Shown here piece by piece: positions 1 to 8,402 of a DNA stretch of 64,000 nt. Where the stretch lies: assembly GCF_009765365.1 (NCBI RefSeq), contig NZ_VTOM01000001.1, positions 248,001 through 312,000 of the forward strand. Reading direction: 5' to 3'. The notes under the pieces are model-generated. The model was not told the origin of the DNA. It made no database searches and worked only from the letters and a program-made list of their open reading frames with translations. A program made the translations under genes and the position numbers. This DNA comes from Antarcticirhabdus aurantiaca (GTDB lineage Bacteria; Pseudomonadota; Alphaproteobacteria; Rhizobiales; Rhizobiaceae). How positions within the stretch are numbered: the first letter of the stretch is position 1; each line of letters begins with the position of its first letter.

Positions 1-159
1 ATCGGCGCGACCGGCGTCTCGATGCACGTCATGGCGGCGATGCAGCTCTGCGGCGACGCGGGCGAGATGCAGCTGCCGGGCGCCGAAATCGCCGGCGTCT
101 TCAACATGGGCGGCGCGGCGGTCGCCAACTACGTCTCCATCCTGGAGCGCGCCAAGTGA
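1..159 (+). CDS. Thiolase family protein, C-terminal end (truncated by window edge)
   Basis: The first 52 codons read IGATGVSMHVMAAM at the start and FNMGGAAVANYVSILERAK at the end. This is the usual C-terminus of thiolases (acetyl-CoA acetyltransferase or SCP2-type), where the Gly-rich IGATG loop follows the catalytic His. The 5' part lies outside the window, so the catalytic Cys cannot be checked. The stop codon overlaps the GTG start of the acyl-CoA ligase (GTGA), which implies translational coupling. It probably cleaves a 3-oxoacyl-CoA made by the same operon. The substrate is unknown. Confidence 0.8.
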   Translation: MGATGVSMHVMAAMQLCGDAGEMQLPGAEIAGVFNMGGAAVANYVSILERAK

Positions 160-1799
160 GCGGAAGCCTGGATCCGGCGGGCGGCGTTTCGCCCGTCTCG
201 ACGCGGGTGATGAACCTTTCCCGCTTCGTGACGCAGGCCGCCCGGCGCGAGCCGGGCGGCGTCGCCTTCGTCTGGGGCGAGCTGGAGCTCAGTTGGGCCG
301 AGCTCGACGCGCGGGTCGAGGCCATGGCCGCGGCCCTGCAGGGACGCTTCGGCGTGGCGAAGGGCGAGCGCGTCCTCGTCCAGTCGCAGAACTGCAACCA
401 GATGTTCGAGGCCATGTTCGCCTGCTTCCGGGCGGGCGCGGTCTACGTGCCCACCAACTTCCGCCAGACGCCCGACGAGGTCGCCTATCTCGCGCAGGCG
501 AGCGGCGCCTCGGGCCTGATCTGCAACGCGTCCTTCCCGGCGCACGCCGCGGCCGTCGCTGCGGCCTGCCCGGACCTGCGCTTCACCATCGCGATCGGCG
601 AGGCGGACTTCGGGCCGGACTGGGACGCGCTCGCCGCCGAGCACCGCGGCGCCCACGCGGCCGAGGTGCCGGTCTTCCGCGACGATCCCTGCTGGTTCTT
701 CTTCACCTCCGGCACCACGGGCCGGCCGAAGGCGGCGGTGCTGACCCACGGCCAGATGGCCTTCGTGGTCAACAACCATCTCTGCGACCTCATGCCGGGC
801 CTCACCTCCGCCGATGCCTCGCTCGTCGTGGCGCCCTTGTCGCACGGGGCGGGCGTTCATGCCCTGACCCAGGTCGCCAAGGGCGTGAAGACCGTGCTCC
901 TGCCGGGCGAGCGCTTCGACGTCGAGGCGGCCTTCCGCCTGATCGAGCGCTGGCGCGTTTCGACGATCTTCACCGTGCCGACCATCCTGAAGCTCCTCGT
1001 CGAGCACGAGGCGGCGGGCCGCTTCGACCATTCGAGCCTGCGCTCCGTGATCTATGCCGGCGCGCCGATGTATCGCGAGGACCAGAAGCGGGCCCTCAAG
1101 GTGCTCGGCCCCAAGATCGTCCAGTATTTCGGCCTCGGCGAGGTGACGGGCGCGATCACCGTTCTGCCGGCCGCCCTCCACGCCGCCGAGGACGGCGAGG
1201 ACGTGAAGCTCGGCACCTGCGGCGTCGAGCGCACCGGCATGGAAGTCTCGATCCAGGACGACGCCGGAAGCGCCGTTCAGCCCGGCAAGACCGGCGAAAT
1301 CTGCGTGATCGGCCCGGCGGTCTTTGCCGGCTACTACGACAACCCCGAGGCCAACGCGAAGGCCTTCCGGAACGGCTGGTTTCGCACCGGCGATCTCGGC
1401 CACCTGGATGCCCAGGGCTTCCTCTTCATCACCGGACGCGCCTCGGACATGTACATTTCCGGCGGCTCGAACGTGTATCCCCGCGAGATCGAGGAGAAGA
1501 TCCTGACTCATCCCGGCGTCGGCGAGGTGGCCGTGCTCGGCGTGCCGGACCCGCTCTGGGGCGAGGTCGGCATCGCCGTCTGCGTCGCCGCCGCGGGCGC
1601 GAGCCCGACGGAAGCGGAGCTCGCCGCCTTCCTCGACGGCAAGATGGCCCGCTACAAGCTGCCGAAGCGCTTCCTGTTCTGGGATGCGTTGCCCAAATCC
1701 GCCTACGGCAAGATAACGAAGAAGATGGTGCGCGAGGAGCTGGAGCGCCGCGGCGACTTGGGCGCGCCGGGCGATGCGCCCGCGCGCCGGAGCGCCTGA
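156..1799 (+). CDS. AMP-dependent acyl-CoA synthetase/ligase
   Basis: A 547-residue member of the ANL superfamily that activates a carboxylic acid to its CoA thioester through an acyl-adenylate. The P-loop-like A3 motif FTSGTTGRPK is near residue 185, GLGEVTGA is near 328, the hinge motif GWFRTGDLG is near 408, and the C-terminal catalytic Lys lies in KSAYGKITKK near 515. Length and motif order are complete. The GTG start at 156 overlaps the previous stop. An in-frame ATG at 210 (MNLSRF) is a plausible alternative that would remove 18 residues. The chain length or aromatic nature of the substrate cannot be read from sequence. Operon context suggests the first committed step of an acid degradation pathway. 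Confidence 0.9.
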   Translation: MSGSLDPAGGVSPVSTRVMNLSRFVTQAARREPGGVAFVWGELELSWAELDARVEAMAAALQGRFGVAKGERVLVQSQNCNQMFEAMFACFRAGAVYVPTNFRQTPDEVAYLAQASGASGLICNASFPAHAAAVAAACPDLRFTIAIGEADFGPDWDALAAEHRGAHAAEVPVFRDDPCWFFFTSGTTGRPKAAVLTHGQMAFVVNNHLCDLMPGLTSADASLVVAPLSHGAGVHALTQVAKGVKTVLLPGERFDVEAAFRLIERWRVSTIFTVPTILKLLVEHEAAGRFDHSSLRSVIYAGAPMYREDQKRALKVLGPKIVQYFGLGEVTGAITVLPAALHAAEDGEDVKLGTCGVERTGMEVSIQDDAGSAVQPGKTGEICVIGPAVFAGYYDNPEANAKAFRNGWFRTGDLGHLDAQGFLFITGRASDMYISGGSNVYPREIEEKILTHPGVGEVAVLGVPDPLWGEVGIAVCVAAAGASPTEAELAAFLDGKMARYKLPKRFLFWDALPKSAYGKITKKMVREELERRGDLGAPGDAPARRSA

Positions 1800-1800
1800 G

Positions 1801-2655
1801 ATGGCCCGCGCGCTCCCCCATCCCGGCCCGCCGGTTCTGCCGCGGCGCGAGGTCGTCGCGGCGCGGCTGCGGCCGGTCGAGGGCGTGCTCCGGCCCGGCG
1901 AGGTGGTGATGGACGGCGTCGCCCGGCTGATGGCGGAGGCGGGTTGCGTCGGCGGCGTGCTGCGCCTGTCCGGAGGCCACCTCGCGCCCTTCCGCTACGT
2001 CCTGCCGGCCCCTTCCGACGACGGCGTCCACGCCGCCTGGTACAGCGAAACGCACGCGCCGGACGCCGGCGGGCGCATCGCGGAGGCCACCGCGATCGTG
2101 GGCGCGCGCGACGGCGCGCCCTTCCTCCACTGCCACGGCCGCTGGGACACGGGCGAGGCGACCGAGCGCATGGGCCACATGCTGCCCTTCGACTGCACGG
2201 TCGCCGAGCCGATCACCGTCACCGGCCTCGGTAGCGCCGCCGTCCTCTTCGAGGGCCTGCCCGACGAGGAAACGGCCTTCACCCTCTTCACCCCGCGCGC
2301 CGACGGCGCTGAGGAGGGCGCGGGCCGGCGTGGCCTGTTCCTGCGCCTGCGCCCGAACGAGGACGTCTGCGGCGCGGTCGAGGCCGCGGCGGCGGAGGCC
2401 GGCCTGCGGAATGCCGAGGTTCTCGGCATCGGCTCGATCAACGAGGTGGTTTTCGAGGATGGGCGGCGCGTTTCCTGCCACGCGACGGAGATCGCGATCG
2501 AGAACGGCCGGATCGGGGCGGGCCGCGCCCGGCTCGACGTGTCCGTGGTCGACATCGCCGGCACCGTCCATCGCGGCCGGCTGGTCCAAGGCGACAATCC
2601 GGTGGGCGTCACCTTCGAGCTGGTGATCGCCGGCAGCGAGGAGACCGGCTCGTGA
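1801..2655 (+). CDS. PPC (DUF296) domain-containing protein
   Basis: A 284-residue protein beginning one base after the ligase stop. The C-terminal half (about residues 150-284), with GIGSINEVVFEDGR and the run of short beta strands around it, matches the PPC/DUF296 fold. The N-terminal half (about 35-135), with GGVLRLSGGHLAPFRY and HCHGRWD, looks like a second diverged copy. PPC domains form trimers. They occur in plant AT-hook DNA-binding proteins and in bacterial proteins of unknown activity. No AT-hook is visible here, so a DNA-binding role is not supported. Its place inside a CoA-ligase/thiolase/SDR operon suggests a metabolic role, perhaps binding a CoA ester or nucleotide, which is inference. 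Confidence 0.7.
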   Translation: MARALPHPGPPVLPRREVVAARLRPVEGVLRPGEVVMDGVARLMAEAGCVGGVLRLSGGHLAPFRYVLPAPSDDGVHAAWYSETHAPDAGGRIAEATAIVGARDGAPFLHCHGRWDTGEATERMGHMLPFDCTVAEPITVTGLGSAAVLFEGLPDEETAFTLFTPRADGAEEGAGRRGLFLRLRPNEDVCGAVEAAAAEAGLRNAEVLGIGSINEVVFEDGRRVSCHATEIAIENGRIGAGRARLDVSVVDIAGTVHRGRLVQGDNPVGVTFELVIAGSEETGS

Positions 2656-3401
2656 GCGCGCGCTCGATCGCCATCACCGGCGCGGGCTCCGGCATCGGCC
2701 GGGCCGCGACGCATCTCCACCTCGCGCGCGGCTGGCACGTCTTCGCGCTCGACCGCGACGCGGCGGCTCTCAAGTCGCTTGCGGCGGAGCTGCCGGGCGC
2801 GAGCATCGAGGCGGTGCCGCTCGACGTCACCGACGAGGCCGGCATCGACGCCTTCGCCGCGCATGCCGCCGCCGCGCAGGCTCCCCTGCGCGCCCTCGTC
2901 AACTCCGCCGGCCTCGGCTCGGCCGCGCGCTTCGCGGACACCACGCCCGAGCTGATGCGCCGGCTCTACGAGGTCAATGTCGTCGGCGCCTTCGCCCTGT
3001 CCAAGGCGCTGGCGCCGGTTCTCGAAGCCAATGGCGGCGGGTCGATCGTCCAGATCGCCTCGGTCTCCGGCATCAAGGGCAATCTCGGCCGCGCCGCCTA
3101 CGGCGCCTCCAAGGGCGCGCTGATCACGCTGACCAAGGTCATGGCCGTGGAGCTCGCGCCCGGTGCCATCCGCGTCAACGCCATCGCGCCGGGGCCGATC
3201 GAGACGCCGATGGTGGCGCAGCACCACTCGGCCGAGCAGCGCGCCGAGTGGCACCGCACCGTGCCGCTGCGCCGCTACGGCACGCCGGAGGAGATCGCCG
3301 AGGCCATCGCCTTCCTCTGCGACGAGGAGCGCGCCTCCTACGTGACCGGTCAGGTGCTCTCGGTGGACGGCGGCTTCACGGCCGCCGGTCTGATGGCATA
3401 G
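2652..3401 (+). CDS. SDR family NAD(P)-dependent oxidoreductase
   Basis: A 249-residue classical short-chain dehydrogenase. It has the cofactor motif TGAGSGIGR at residues 8-16, NSAG near 86, catalytic Ser in IASVSG near 139, and the YxxxK pair in YGASKGA near 153-157. The C-terminus ends in SVDGGFTAAGLMA, as is common in 3-oxoacyl reductase-like SDRs. An acidic residue (LDRD) after the second strand suggests NAD(H). The GTG start at 2652 overlaps the stop of the PPC gene. In this operon it may act as a 3-hydroxyacyl-CoA or alcohol dehydrogenase feeding the thiolase. The substrate is not determinable. Confidence 0.85.
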   Translation: MSARSIAITGAGSGIGRAATHLHLARGWHVFALDRDAAALKSLAAELPGASIEAVPLDVTDEAGIDAFAAHAAAAQAPLRALVNSAGLGSAARFADTTPELMRRLYEVNVVGAFALSKALAPVLEANGGGSIVQIASVSGIKGNLGRAAYGASKGALITLTKVMAVELAPGAIRVNAIAPGPIETPMVAQHHSAEQRAEWHRTVPLRRYGTPEEIAEAIAFLCDEERASYVTGQVLSVDGGFTAAGLMA

Positions 3402-3475
3402 TTCAACAGCCAGCCACGAATCGGCTGCGCGGCGCGGGAGGCGCCGGACGACGAAGGGATGGAGGGAGGAGCCCC

Positions 3476-4333
3476 ATGAGCAAGACATTTGAGACCTCCG
3501 ACGGCGCGCGGCTGGCCTACCTGGACGAGGGGGCGGGAGACGTCCTCGTCTTCCTGCCCGGCTGGTCGCAGTCGGCCGCGATGTTCCGTCACCAGGTCGA
3601 GCACTTCTCCAAGACGTACCGCGTGATCGCGCTCGACTTCCGCGGCCACGGCGCCTCGGCCAAGGCGGATCGCGGCTACCGCATCTACCGCTTCGCCGCC
3701 GATGTCGCCGAGCTCCTGGCGCATGCGGGCGTCGAGCGGGCGAGCGTCGTCGGCTGGTCGATGGGCGCCTCGGTGCTCTGGGCCTATCTCGACATTTTCG
3801 GGACGGACAGGATCGGCCGCCTCGTCTTCGTGGACGAGCCCGCGTCGGTGATGCGCCAGGCCGGCATGGACGACGAGGCGGCCGCGGATGCCGGCGCGCT
3901 CTTCGACGCCGCGACCATGGTCGCCATCGCCGCGCAGATCGCCGGCCCGGACGGTCACGCGATGCGCGGCGCCTTTCTCGACACGATGATCACCAAGGGC
4001 ATTCCCGACGATCTCAAGGCCTTTCTCCTCGCCGAGAACCTGCGCGTCGACCCCGCCGACGTCGCCTCGCTCTTCGTCAATCACTGCGCCCTGGACTGGC
4101 GCGACGTCTTCGCGCGGGTCGACCGGCCGACGCTGGTGATCGGCGGGCGCGTCAGCCACGTCTCGGTGCGCTCGCAGGAATGGATCCACGCGCAGATCCC
4201 GGGCTCCGAGCTCGTCGTCTTCGACGAGACCGAGGGCGGTGCGCACTTCCCCTTCATCGAGGCGCCGGCCGCCTTCAACGCCGTCCTCGCGCGCTTCCTC
4301 GGTGCGCAGGCATCGGCCGCGGAGGCCGCGTGA
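3476..4333 (+). CDS. Alpha/beta hydrolase
   Basis: A 285-residue alpha/beta hydrolase fold enzyme. The oxyanion strand LVFLPGWSQS is near residues 24-33, the nucleophile elbow is GWSMGAS near residue 97, an acid residue is likely in the region after strand 6, and the His is in GGAHFPFIE near 262. A clear GGAGG-like ribosome site lies just before the ATG at 3476, after a 74-base gap from the SDR. The start of this gene may therefore mark a separately translated part of the same operon. It could hydrolyse an ester, lactone or ring-cleavage product. The family is too broad to name the reaction. Confidence 0.85.
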   Translation: MSKTFETSDGARLAYLDEGAGDVLVFLPGWSQSAAMFRHQVEHFSKTYRVIALDFRGHGASAKADRGYRIYRFAADVAELLAHAGVERASVVGWSMGASVLWAYLDIFGTDRIGRLVFVDEPASVMRQAGMDDEAAADAGALFDAATMVAIAAQIAGPDGHAMRGAFLDTMITKGIPDDLKAFLLAENLRVDPADVASLFVNHCALDWRDVFARVDRPTLVIGGRVSHVSVRSQEWIHAQIPGSELVVFDETEGGAHFPFIEAPAAFNAVLARFLGAQASAAEAA

Positions 4334-5172
4334 GCGCCGTCGTTTCGCCGCTGCCACCCCACGCGCCCGCACCCTCGCGGCGCCTCGCCGGGCGCACCGT
4401 CCTCGTCTTCGGGGCGGGCACCTCGGGCGAGGGCTGGAGCAACGGCCAGGCCGCCGCCTACGCCTACGCGCTGGCCGGCGCCGACCTCGCCCTCGTCGAT
4501 CTCGTCGCGAGCCGCGCCGAGGCGACGGCGGCGCTTTGCGAGAGCGTCGGCGCGAGGACGCTCGCCATCGGCGCCTCGGCGACCGATCCAGCGGCCGTTG
4601 AAGAGGTCTTCGCCCACACGATCGAGCGGTTCGGGGCGGTCGACGTCCTCCATAACAATGCCGGCATCGCCGAGGTCATGCCGACCGCCGAGATGACGGA
4701 CGCCGTCTGGCGGCGCGCCTTCGACCTCAACGTCGACGCGCCCTTCATCGCCTGCCGGCTGGCTCTGCGACAGATGCTGAGCCAGCCGCGCGGCGGCGTC
4801 ATCACCAACATCTCCACCGTCGGCTCGATCCGCTGGTCGGGCATGGCCTATGCCGGCTACGCCGCCTCCAAGGCGGCGCTGAACCAGCTGACCCAGACGA
4901 TCGCCGTCGAGCACGCCGCCCGCGGCATCCGAGCGAATGCCGTCGTGCCCGGCATCCTCGACACGCCGCTGGTGATGAACCAGCTCGCGGCCCGCTTCGG
5001 CGGCGACGTTGCCGCGGCGCGGGCGACCCGCGCCGCCATGACGCCGACGAACTATGCGGGCGACGCCTTCGACGTCGCCAATGCGAGCGTGTTCCTCGCC
5101 AGCGACGAGGCCCGCTACGTCAACGGCCAGATGCTGGTGGTTGACGGAGGCTTGTCGGCGCGGTGCGCATGA
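4330..5172 (+). CDS. SDR family oxidoreductase
   Basis: A 280-residue SDR with an N-terminal extension and an unusual cofactor loop, VFGAGTSGEGWSNGQ near residues 24-38, where extra residues separate the glycines of TGxxxGxG. The NNAG motif is near 109, Ser in ISTVGS near 159, and YAASKAALNQ gives the Tyr/Lys pair near 174-178. The ending VVDGGL is normal. This extended loop type recurs in a known SDR subgroup. The GTG start overlaps the hydrolase stop by four bases, so it is the last gene of the operon. A stable hairpin follows at 5175-5197. Confidence 0.85.
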   Translation: MSAVVSPLPPHAPAPSRRLAGRTVLVFGAGTSGEGWSNGQAAAYAYALAGADLALVDLVASRAEATAALCESVGARTLAIGASATDPAAVEEVFAHTIERFGAVDVLHNNAGIAEVMPTAEMTDAVWRRAFDLNVDAPFIACRLALRQMLSQPRGGVITNISTVGSIRWSGMAYAGYAASKAALNQLTQTIAVEHAARGIRANAVVPGILDTPLVMNQLAARFGGDVAAARATRAAMTPTNYAGDAFDVANASVFLASDEARYVNGQMLVVDGGLSARCA

Positions 5173-5174
5173 GG

Positions 5175-5197
5175 GCGGGGGATTAACGATCCCCCGC
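5175..5197 (+). terminator. Hairpin closing the CoA-thioester operon
   Basis: Two bases after the SDR stop a perfect 9-base stem, GCGGGGGAT and ATCCCCCGC, encloses the loop TAACG. There is no U tract, so it may act as a pause or RNA-end stabiliser rather than a classical intrinsic terminator. Confidence 0.5.
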
Positions 5198-5336
5198 GAG
5201 CCCGGCGCGTCCGGCTTTTCCGCGGGCGCGATCCGTTCTAGAAAGGTCTCCCCCTCGCGGGGCCGCGAAGGCCGGCGACCCGGCCGCCCGTTCCGCCCTG
5301 CTTGCCCGAAGTCCGCGAACGGTTGAGTCGAGTCCC

Positions 5337-6464
5337 ATGCGCATCATCATCGAACGCTCCAACCTCCTGCGCTCCCTCGGCCACATCCAGCGCGTCGTCG
5401 AGCGCCGCAACACGATCCCGATCCTGTCCAACGTCCTCCTGAAGACGGAAGAGGGCGCGGGCCTGCGCCTGAAGGCCACCGACCTCGACCTCGAGATCAC
5501 CGAGACCGCGCCGGCCGAGATCGAGATGGCGGGCGCGACGACGGTGCCCGCGCACCTCCTCTACGACATCGTGCGAAAGCTGCCCGACGGCGCCGAGGTG
5601 AAGCTCGGCCTCAACGAGGGCGGCACGCAGATGACGGTCTCGGCCGGCCGCTCGAACTTCCGCCTTCAGTGCCTGCCGGAAGCCGACTTCCCCGACATCA
5701 CCACGGGCACCTTCAGCCATTCCTTCACGATGAAGGCGCAGGCGCTCGCCCGCCTCGTGGAGCGCACGCAGTTCGCGATCTCGACGGAGGAGACGCGCTA
5801 CTACCTCAACGGCATCTACTTCCACGCGCTGGAGGTCGACGGCGCCTCGCGCCTGCGCGCCGTGGCGACCGACGGGCACCGGCTCGCCCGGGCCGAGGCC
5901 GACGCGCCGGCGGGCGTCGAGGGCATGCCGGGCATCATCGTGCCCCGCAAGGCGGTGGGCGAGCTGCAGAAGCTCCTCGGCGAGGCCGGGGAGGACGGCG
6001 ACGTGGCGGTCGAGCTGTCGGACTCCAAGATCCGCTTCACGCTCGGCACCGTCGTCATGACCTCCAAGCTCATCGACGGTACCTTCCCGGACTACCAGCG
6101 CGTCATCCCGCAGAACAACGACAAGGCGCTGACCCTCGACCGCTCGACCTTCTCGGCCGCAGTCGACCGCGTCTCGACGATCTCGTCGGAGCGCGGCCGG
6201 GCGGTGAAGCTCGCGATCTCCGACAGCCAGCTCGTCCTCACCGTGAACTCGCCCGAATCCGGCACCGCGACCGAAGAGCTCGCCGTCGGCTACGACTCCG
6301 ACGCGATCGAGATCGGCTTCAACGCCAAGTACCTCCTCGACATCACCGGCCAGCTCTCGGGCGAGGACACGGTGTTCATGCTGGCCGATCCCGGCTCCCC
6401 GACGCTCATCAAGGACGGCGGCGACGAGGGCACGCTCTACGTGCTCATGCCGATGCGGGTCTGA
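5337..6464 (+). CDS. dnaN: DNA polymerase III beta subunit (sliding clamp)
   Basis: A 375-residue clamp protein beginning MRIIIERSNLLRSLGHIQ and ending YVLMPMRV, the hallmark C-terminus of DnaN (consensus YVVMPMRL). Three repeated clamp domains are visible by length and pattern, including RNTIPILSNVLL near 23-34, ATDGHRLA near 177-184 and FNAKYLLD near 324. It encircles DNA as a dimer and tethers the replicative polymerase. recF follows with a four-base overlap, the standard dnaN-recF arrangement. dnaA is not next to it in this window. Confidence 0.97.
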   Translation: MRIIIERSNLLRSLGHIQRVVERRNTIPILSNVLLKTEEGAGLRLKATDLDLEITETAPAEIEMAGATTVPAHLLYDIVRKLPDGAEVKLGLNEGGTQMTVSAGRSNFRLQCLPEADFPDITTGTFSHSFTMKAQALARLVERTQFAISTEETRYYLNGIYFHALEVDGASRLRAVATDGHRLARAEADAPAGVEGMPGIIVPRKAVGELQKLLGEAGEDGDVAVELSDSKIRFTLGTVVMTSKLIDGTFPDYQRVIPQNNDKALTLDRSTFSAAVDRVSTISSERGRAVKLAISDSQLVLTVNSPESGTATEELAVGYDSDAIEIGFNAKYLLDITGQLSGEDTVFMLADPGSPTLIKDGGDEGTLYVLMPMRV

Positions 6465-7600
6465 GCGCGCCTCTCGTCTCCAGCCTGCGGCTCGTCGACT
6501 TCCGCAACTACGCCTCGCTCGGAACGCGCTTCGAGAAGCCCTTCGTGGTCTTCTCGGGCGAGAACGGCGCGGGCAAGACCAACCTCCTGGAAGCCCTGTC
6601 GCTGCTGACCCCCGGCCGGGGCCTGCGCCGCGCCGCCTATCGCGAGGTGGCGCGGGTCGGCGGCACGGGCGGCTTCGCCGTGCGCACGACCCTGACCGGC
6701 GAGGGCGGAGAAACCGAGGTCGCGACCTTTGCCCGTCCGGGCGAGGACGGCTCGCTCTCGCGCGTGGTGCGCATCGACGACACCGAGGACGGCGGCGCCG
6801 ACGCGCTGCTCGACGTGCTGCGCGTCGTCTGGCTGACGCCGGCGATGGATGGGCTCTTCACGGGACCGGCCGGCGACCGGCGCCGCTTCCTCGACCGGAT
6901 GGTGCTCTCCGTCGACCCCGCGCACGGGCGCCGATCGCTCGACTACGAGAAGGCGATGCGCGGGAGGAACCGGCTTCTCGGAGAGGCGCGGCTCGACGAG
7001 GTCTGGCTTTCGGGGTTGGAAGCGCAGATGGCGGAGCTTGGCGTCGCGATCCACCGCGCGCGCGCCGAGCTCGTGTCCCGGCTCGGCGCCGAGGCGACCC
7101 GGGCGGGCGCCGACGCGCCGTTTCCGACCGCCGACCTGCAGCTCGCCGGCGGCTACGACTTCGAGGATCCGAGCGCCGCCCTGCCGGACCTCGTCGCCGA
7201 GGTGCGCACCCGCCTCGCCAAGGCCCGCTGGCGCGACCGCGCGGCCGGCCGGACGCTGGAGGGGCCGCATCGCGGGGATCTCCTCGTCACCCACCGCGCC
7301 AAGGCGATGCCCGCCGAGAAGTCCTCGACGGGCGAGCAGAAGGCGCTGCTGATCGGCCTCGTCCTCGCCCATGCCGGCCTCGTCGCCGCCCTCTCGGGCC
7401 TGCCGCCGGTGCTGCTTCTCGACGAGATCGCCGCCCATCTCGATCCCGGCCGGCGCGCCGCGCTCTTCGATCTCGTCGGCGGGCTCGGCGGTCAGGCCTT
7501 CATGACGGGCACCGACGCCGCGCTGTTCGAGGCGCTGGGCGAGCGGGCGGATCATTTCGACGTATCCGACGGGAGGCTGGCGTGCCGGACGAGTCCCTGA
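6461..7600 (+). CDS. recF: DNA replication/repair protein RecF (apparent CTG start)
   Basis: RecF is an SMC-like ATPase that loads RecA at gaps. The conserved opening SLRLVDFRNY is followed by Walker A GENGAGKTN (Lys at residue 39 if numbering starts at 6461), the signature SSTGEQKALLIGL and Walker B PVLLLDEIAAHLD. No ATG, GTG or TTG lies in frame between the end of dnaN and the GTG at 6545, which would delete the first 28 residues and start at the edge of the P-loop. A CTG at 6461 overlaps the dnaN stop as CTGA, exactly mimicking the ATGA/GTGA coupling used elsewhere here, and gives a normal 379-residue protein. A sequence error is the other explanation. Confidence 0.9.
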   Translation: MSAPLVSSLRLVDFRNYASLGTRFEKPFVVFSGENGAGKTNLLEALSLLTPGRGLRRAAYREVARVGGTGGFAVRTTLTGEGGETEVATFARPGEDGSLSRVVRIDDTEDGGADALLDVLRVVWLTPAMDGLFTGPAGDRRRFLDRMVLSVDPAHGRRSLDYEKAMRGRNRLLGEARLDEVWLSGLEAQMAELGVAIHRARAELVSRLGAEATRAGADAPFPTADLQLAGGYDFEDPSAALPDLVAEVRTRLAKARWRDRAAGRTLEGPHRGDLLVTHRAKAMPAEKSSTGEQKALLIGLVLAHAGLVAALSGLPPVLLLDEIAAHLDPGRRAALFDLVGGLGGQAFMTGTDAALFEALGERADHFDVSDGRLACRTSP

Positions 7601-8343
7601 GCCCCGAGGAGATCCGCCGCTACGCGCGCCACATCGTGCTTCCCGAGGTCGGGGGCGCGGGACAGCAGGCGTTGAAGCGCGCCCGGGTGCTTCTCGTCGG
7701 CGCCGGCGGCCTCGGCTCGCCCGCTTTGCTCTTCCTCGCCGCCGCCGGGGTCGGCACGCTCGGCCTCGTCGACGACGACATCGTGTCGCTGTCCAACCTC
7801 CAGCGCCAGATCGCCCACGGCACTGCCGATGTCGGCCGGCTCAAGGTCGAGAGCGCGGCCGACGCGGCGGCGCGGTTGAACCCGCACGTCAGCGTCGTCG
7901 CCCATCCCGTCCGCCTGGACCGGGAGAACGGCCCGGCGATCGTCTGTTCTTACGACCTCGTGATCGACGGCTCGGACAATTTCGACACGCGCTATCTGTG
8001 CGCCGACCTCTGCGAAGCGGCGCGGGTGCCGCTGGTCTCGGCCGCGGTGAACCGCTTCTCCGGCCAGATCACGGTGCTGAAGCCTTACGAGGCGGACCCG
8101 GCGACGGGCCGGCTCCGGCCTCGCTATCGCGACCTCCACCCGGCGCCGCCGCCCGAGGGCCTGATCCCGACCTGCTCGGAGGCCGGCATCCTCGGCACCA
8201 CCACGGGCGTCCTCGGCACGCTCGCGGCGAACGAGGCGATCAAGCTCCTGACCGGCACCGGCGAGCCGCTTCTCGGACGCCTGCTCCTCGTCGACCTCCT
8301 CGGCATGCGCTTCGAGGAGATCCGCTACAAGCGGCGGGGGTAA
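7582..8343 (+). CDS. HesA/MoeB/ThiF family adenylyltransferase
   Basis: A 253-residue E1-like enzyme that adenylates the C-terminus of a MoaD/ThiS-type sulfur carrier. It has the nucleotide loop VGAGGLGSP near residues 36-44, the SNLQRQI motif near 73-79, DGSDNFDTRY near 130 and a Cys in PTCSEAGILG at residue 198. The two CxxC pairs that bind zinc in MoeB are missing: the first position reads RPRYRDL and the protein ends RYKRRG before the second. GGGAGG precedes the GTG at 7582, and the gene overlaps recF by 19 bases. MoeB is the usual label. ThiF is an alternative. Confidence 0.85.
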   Translation: MPDESLSPEEIRRYARHIVLPEVGGAGQQALKRARVLLVGAGGLGSPALLFLAAAGVGTLGLVDDDIVSLSNLQRQIAHGTADVGRLKVESAADAAARLNPHVSVVAHPVRLDRENGPAIVCSYDLVIDGSDNFDTRYLCADLCEAARVPLVSAAVNRFSGQITVLKPYEADPATGRLRPRYRDLHPAPPPEGLIPTCSEAGILGTTTGVLGTLAANEAIKLLTGTGEPLLGRLLLVDLLGMRFEEIRYKRRG

Positions 8344-8402
8344 CGGGCCCCTTTTCCGGTATCTCTTTCAAGATACGAAACACGGGAACCGGAGGTTCAA
8401 TC

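Noticed and set aside
129-1511. Long minus-strand open frame over the acyl-CoA ligase
   Set aside because: Codes for an Arg/Gly/Ala/His-rich sequence with no domain. It is the usual antisense shadow of a GC-rich gene, and the plus strand encodes a complete ligase.
5173-5336. Replication origin near dnaN
   Set aside because: No cluster of DnaA boxes (TTATCCACA-like), no dnaA gene and no AT-rich unwinding zone were seen in the spacer. The single TTATCCACA at 32630 belongs to the LysR-type element.
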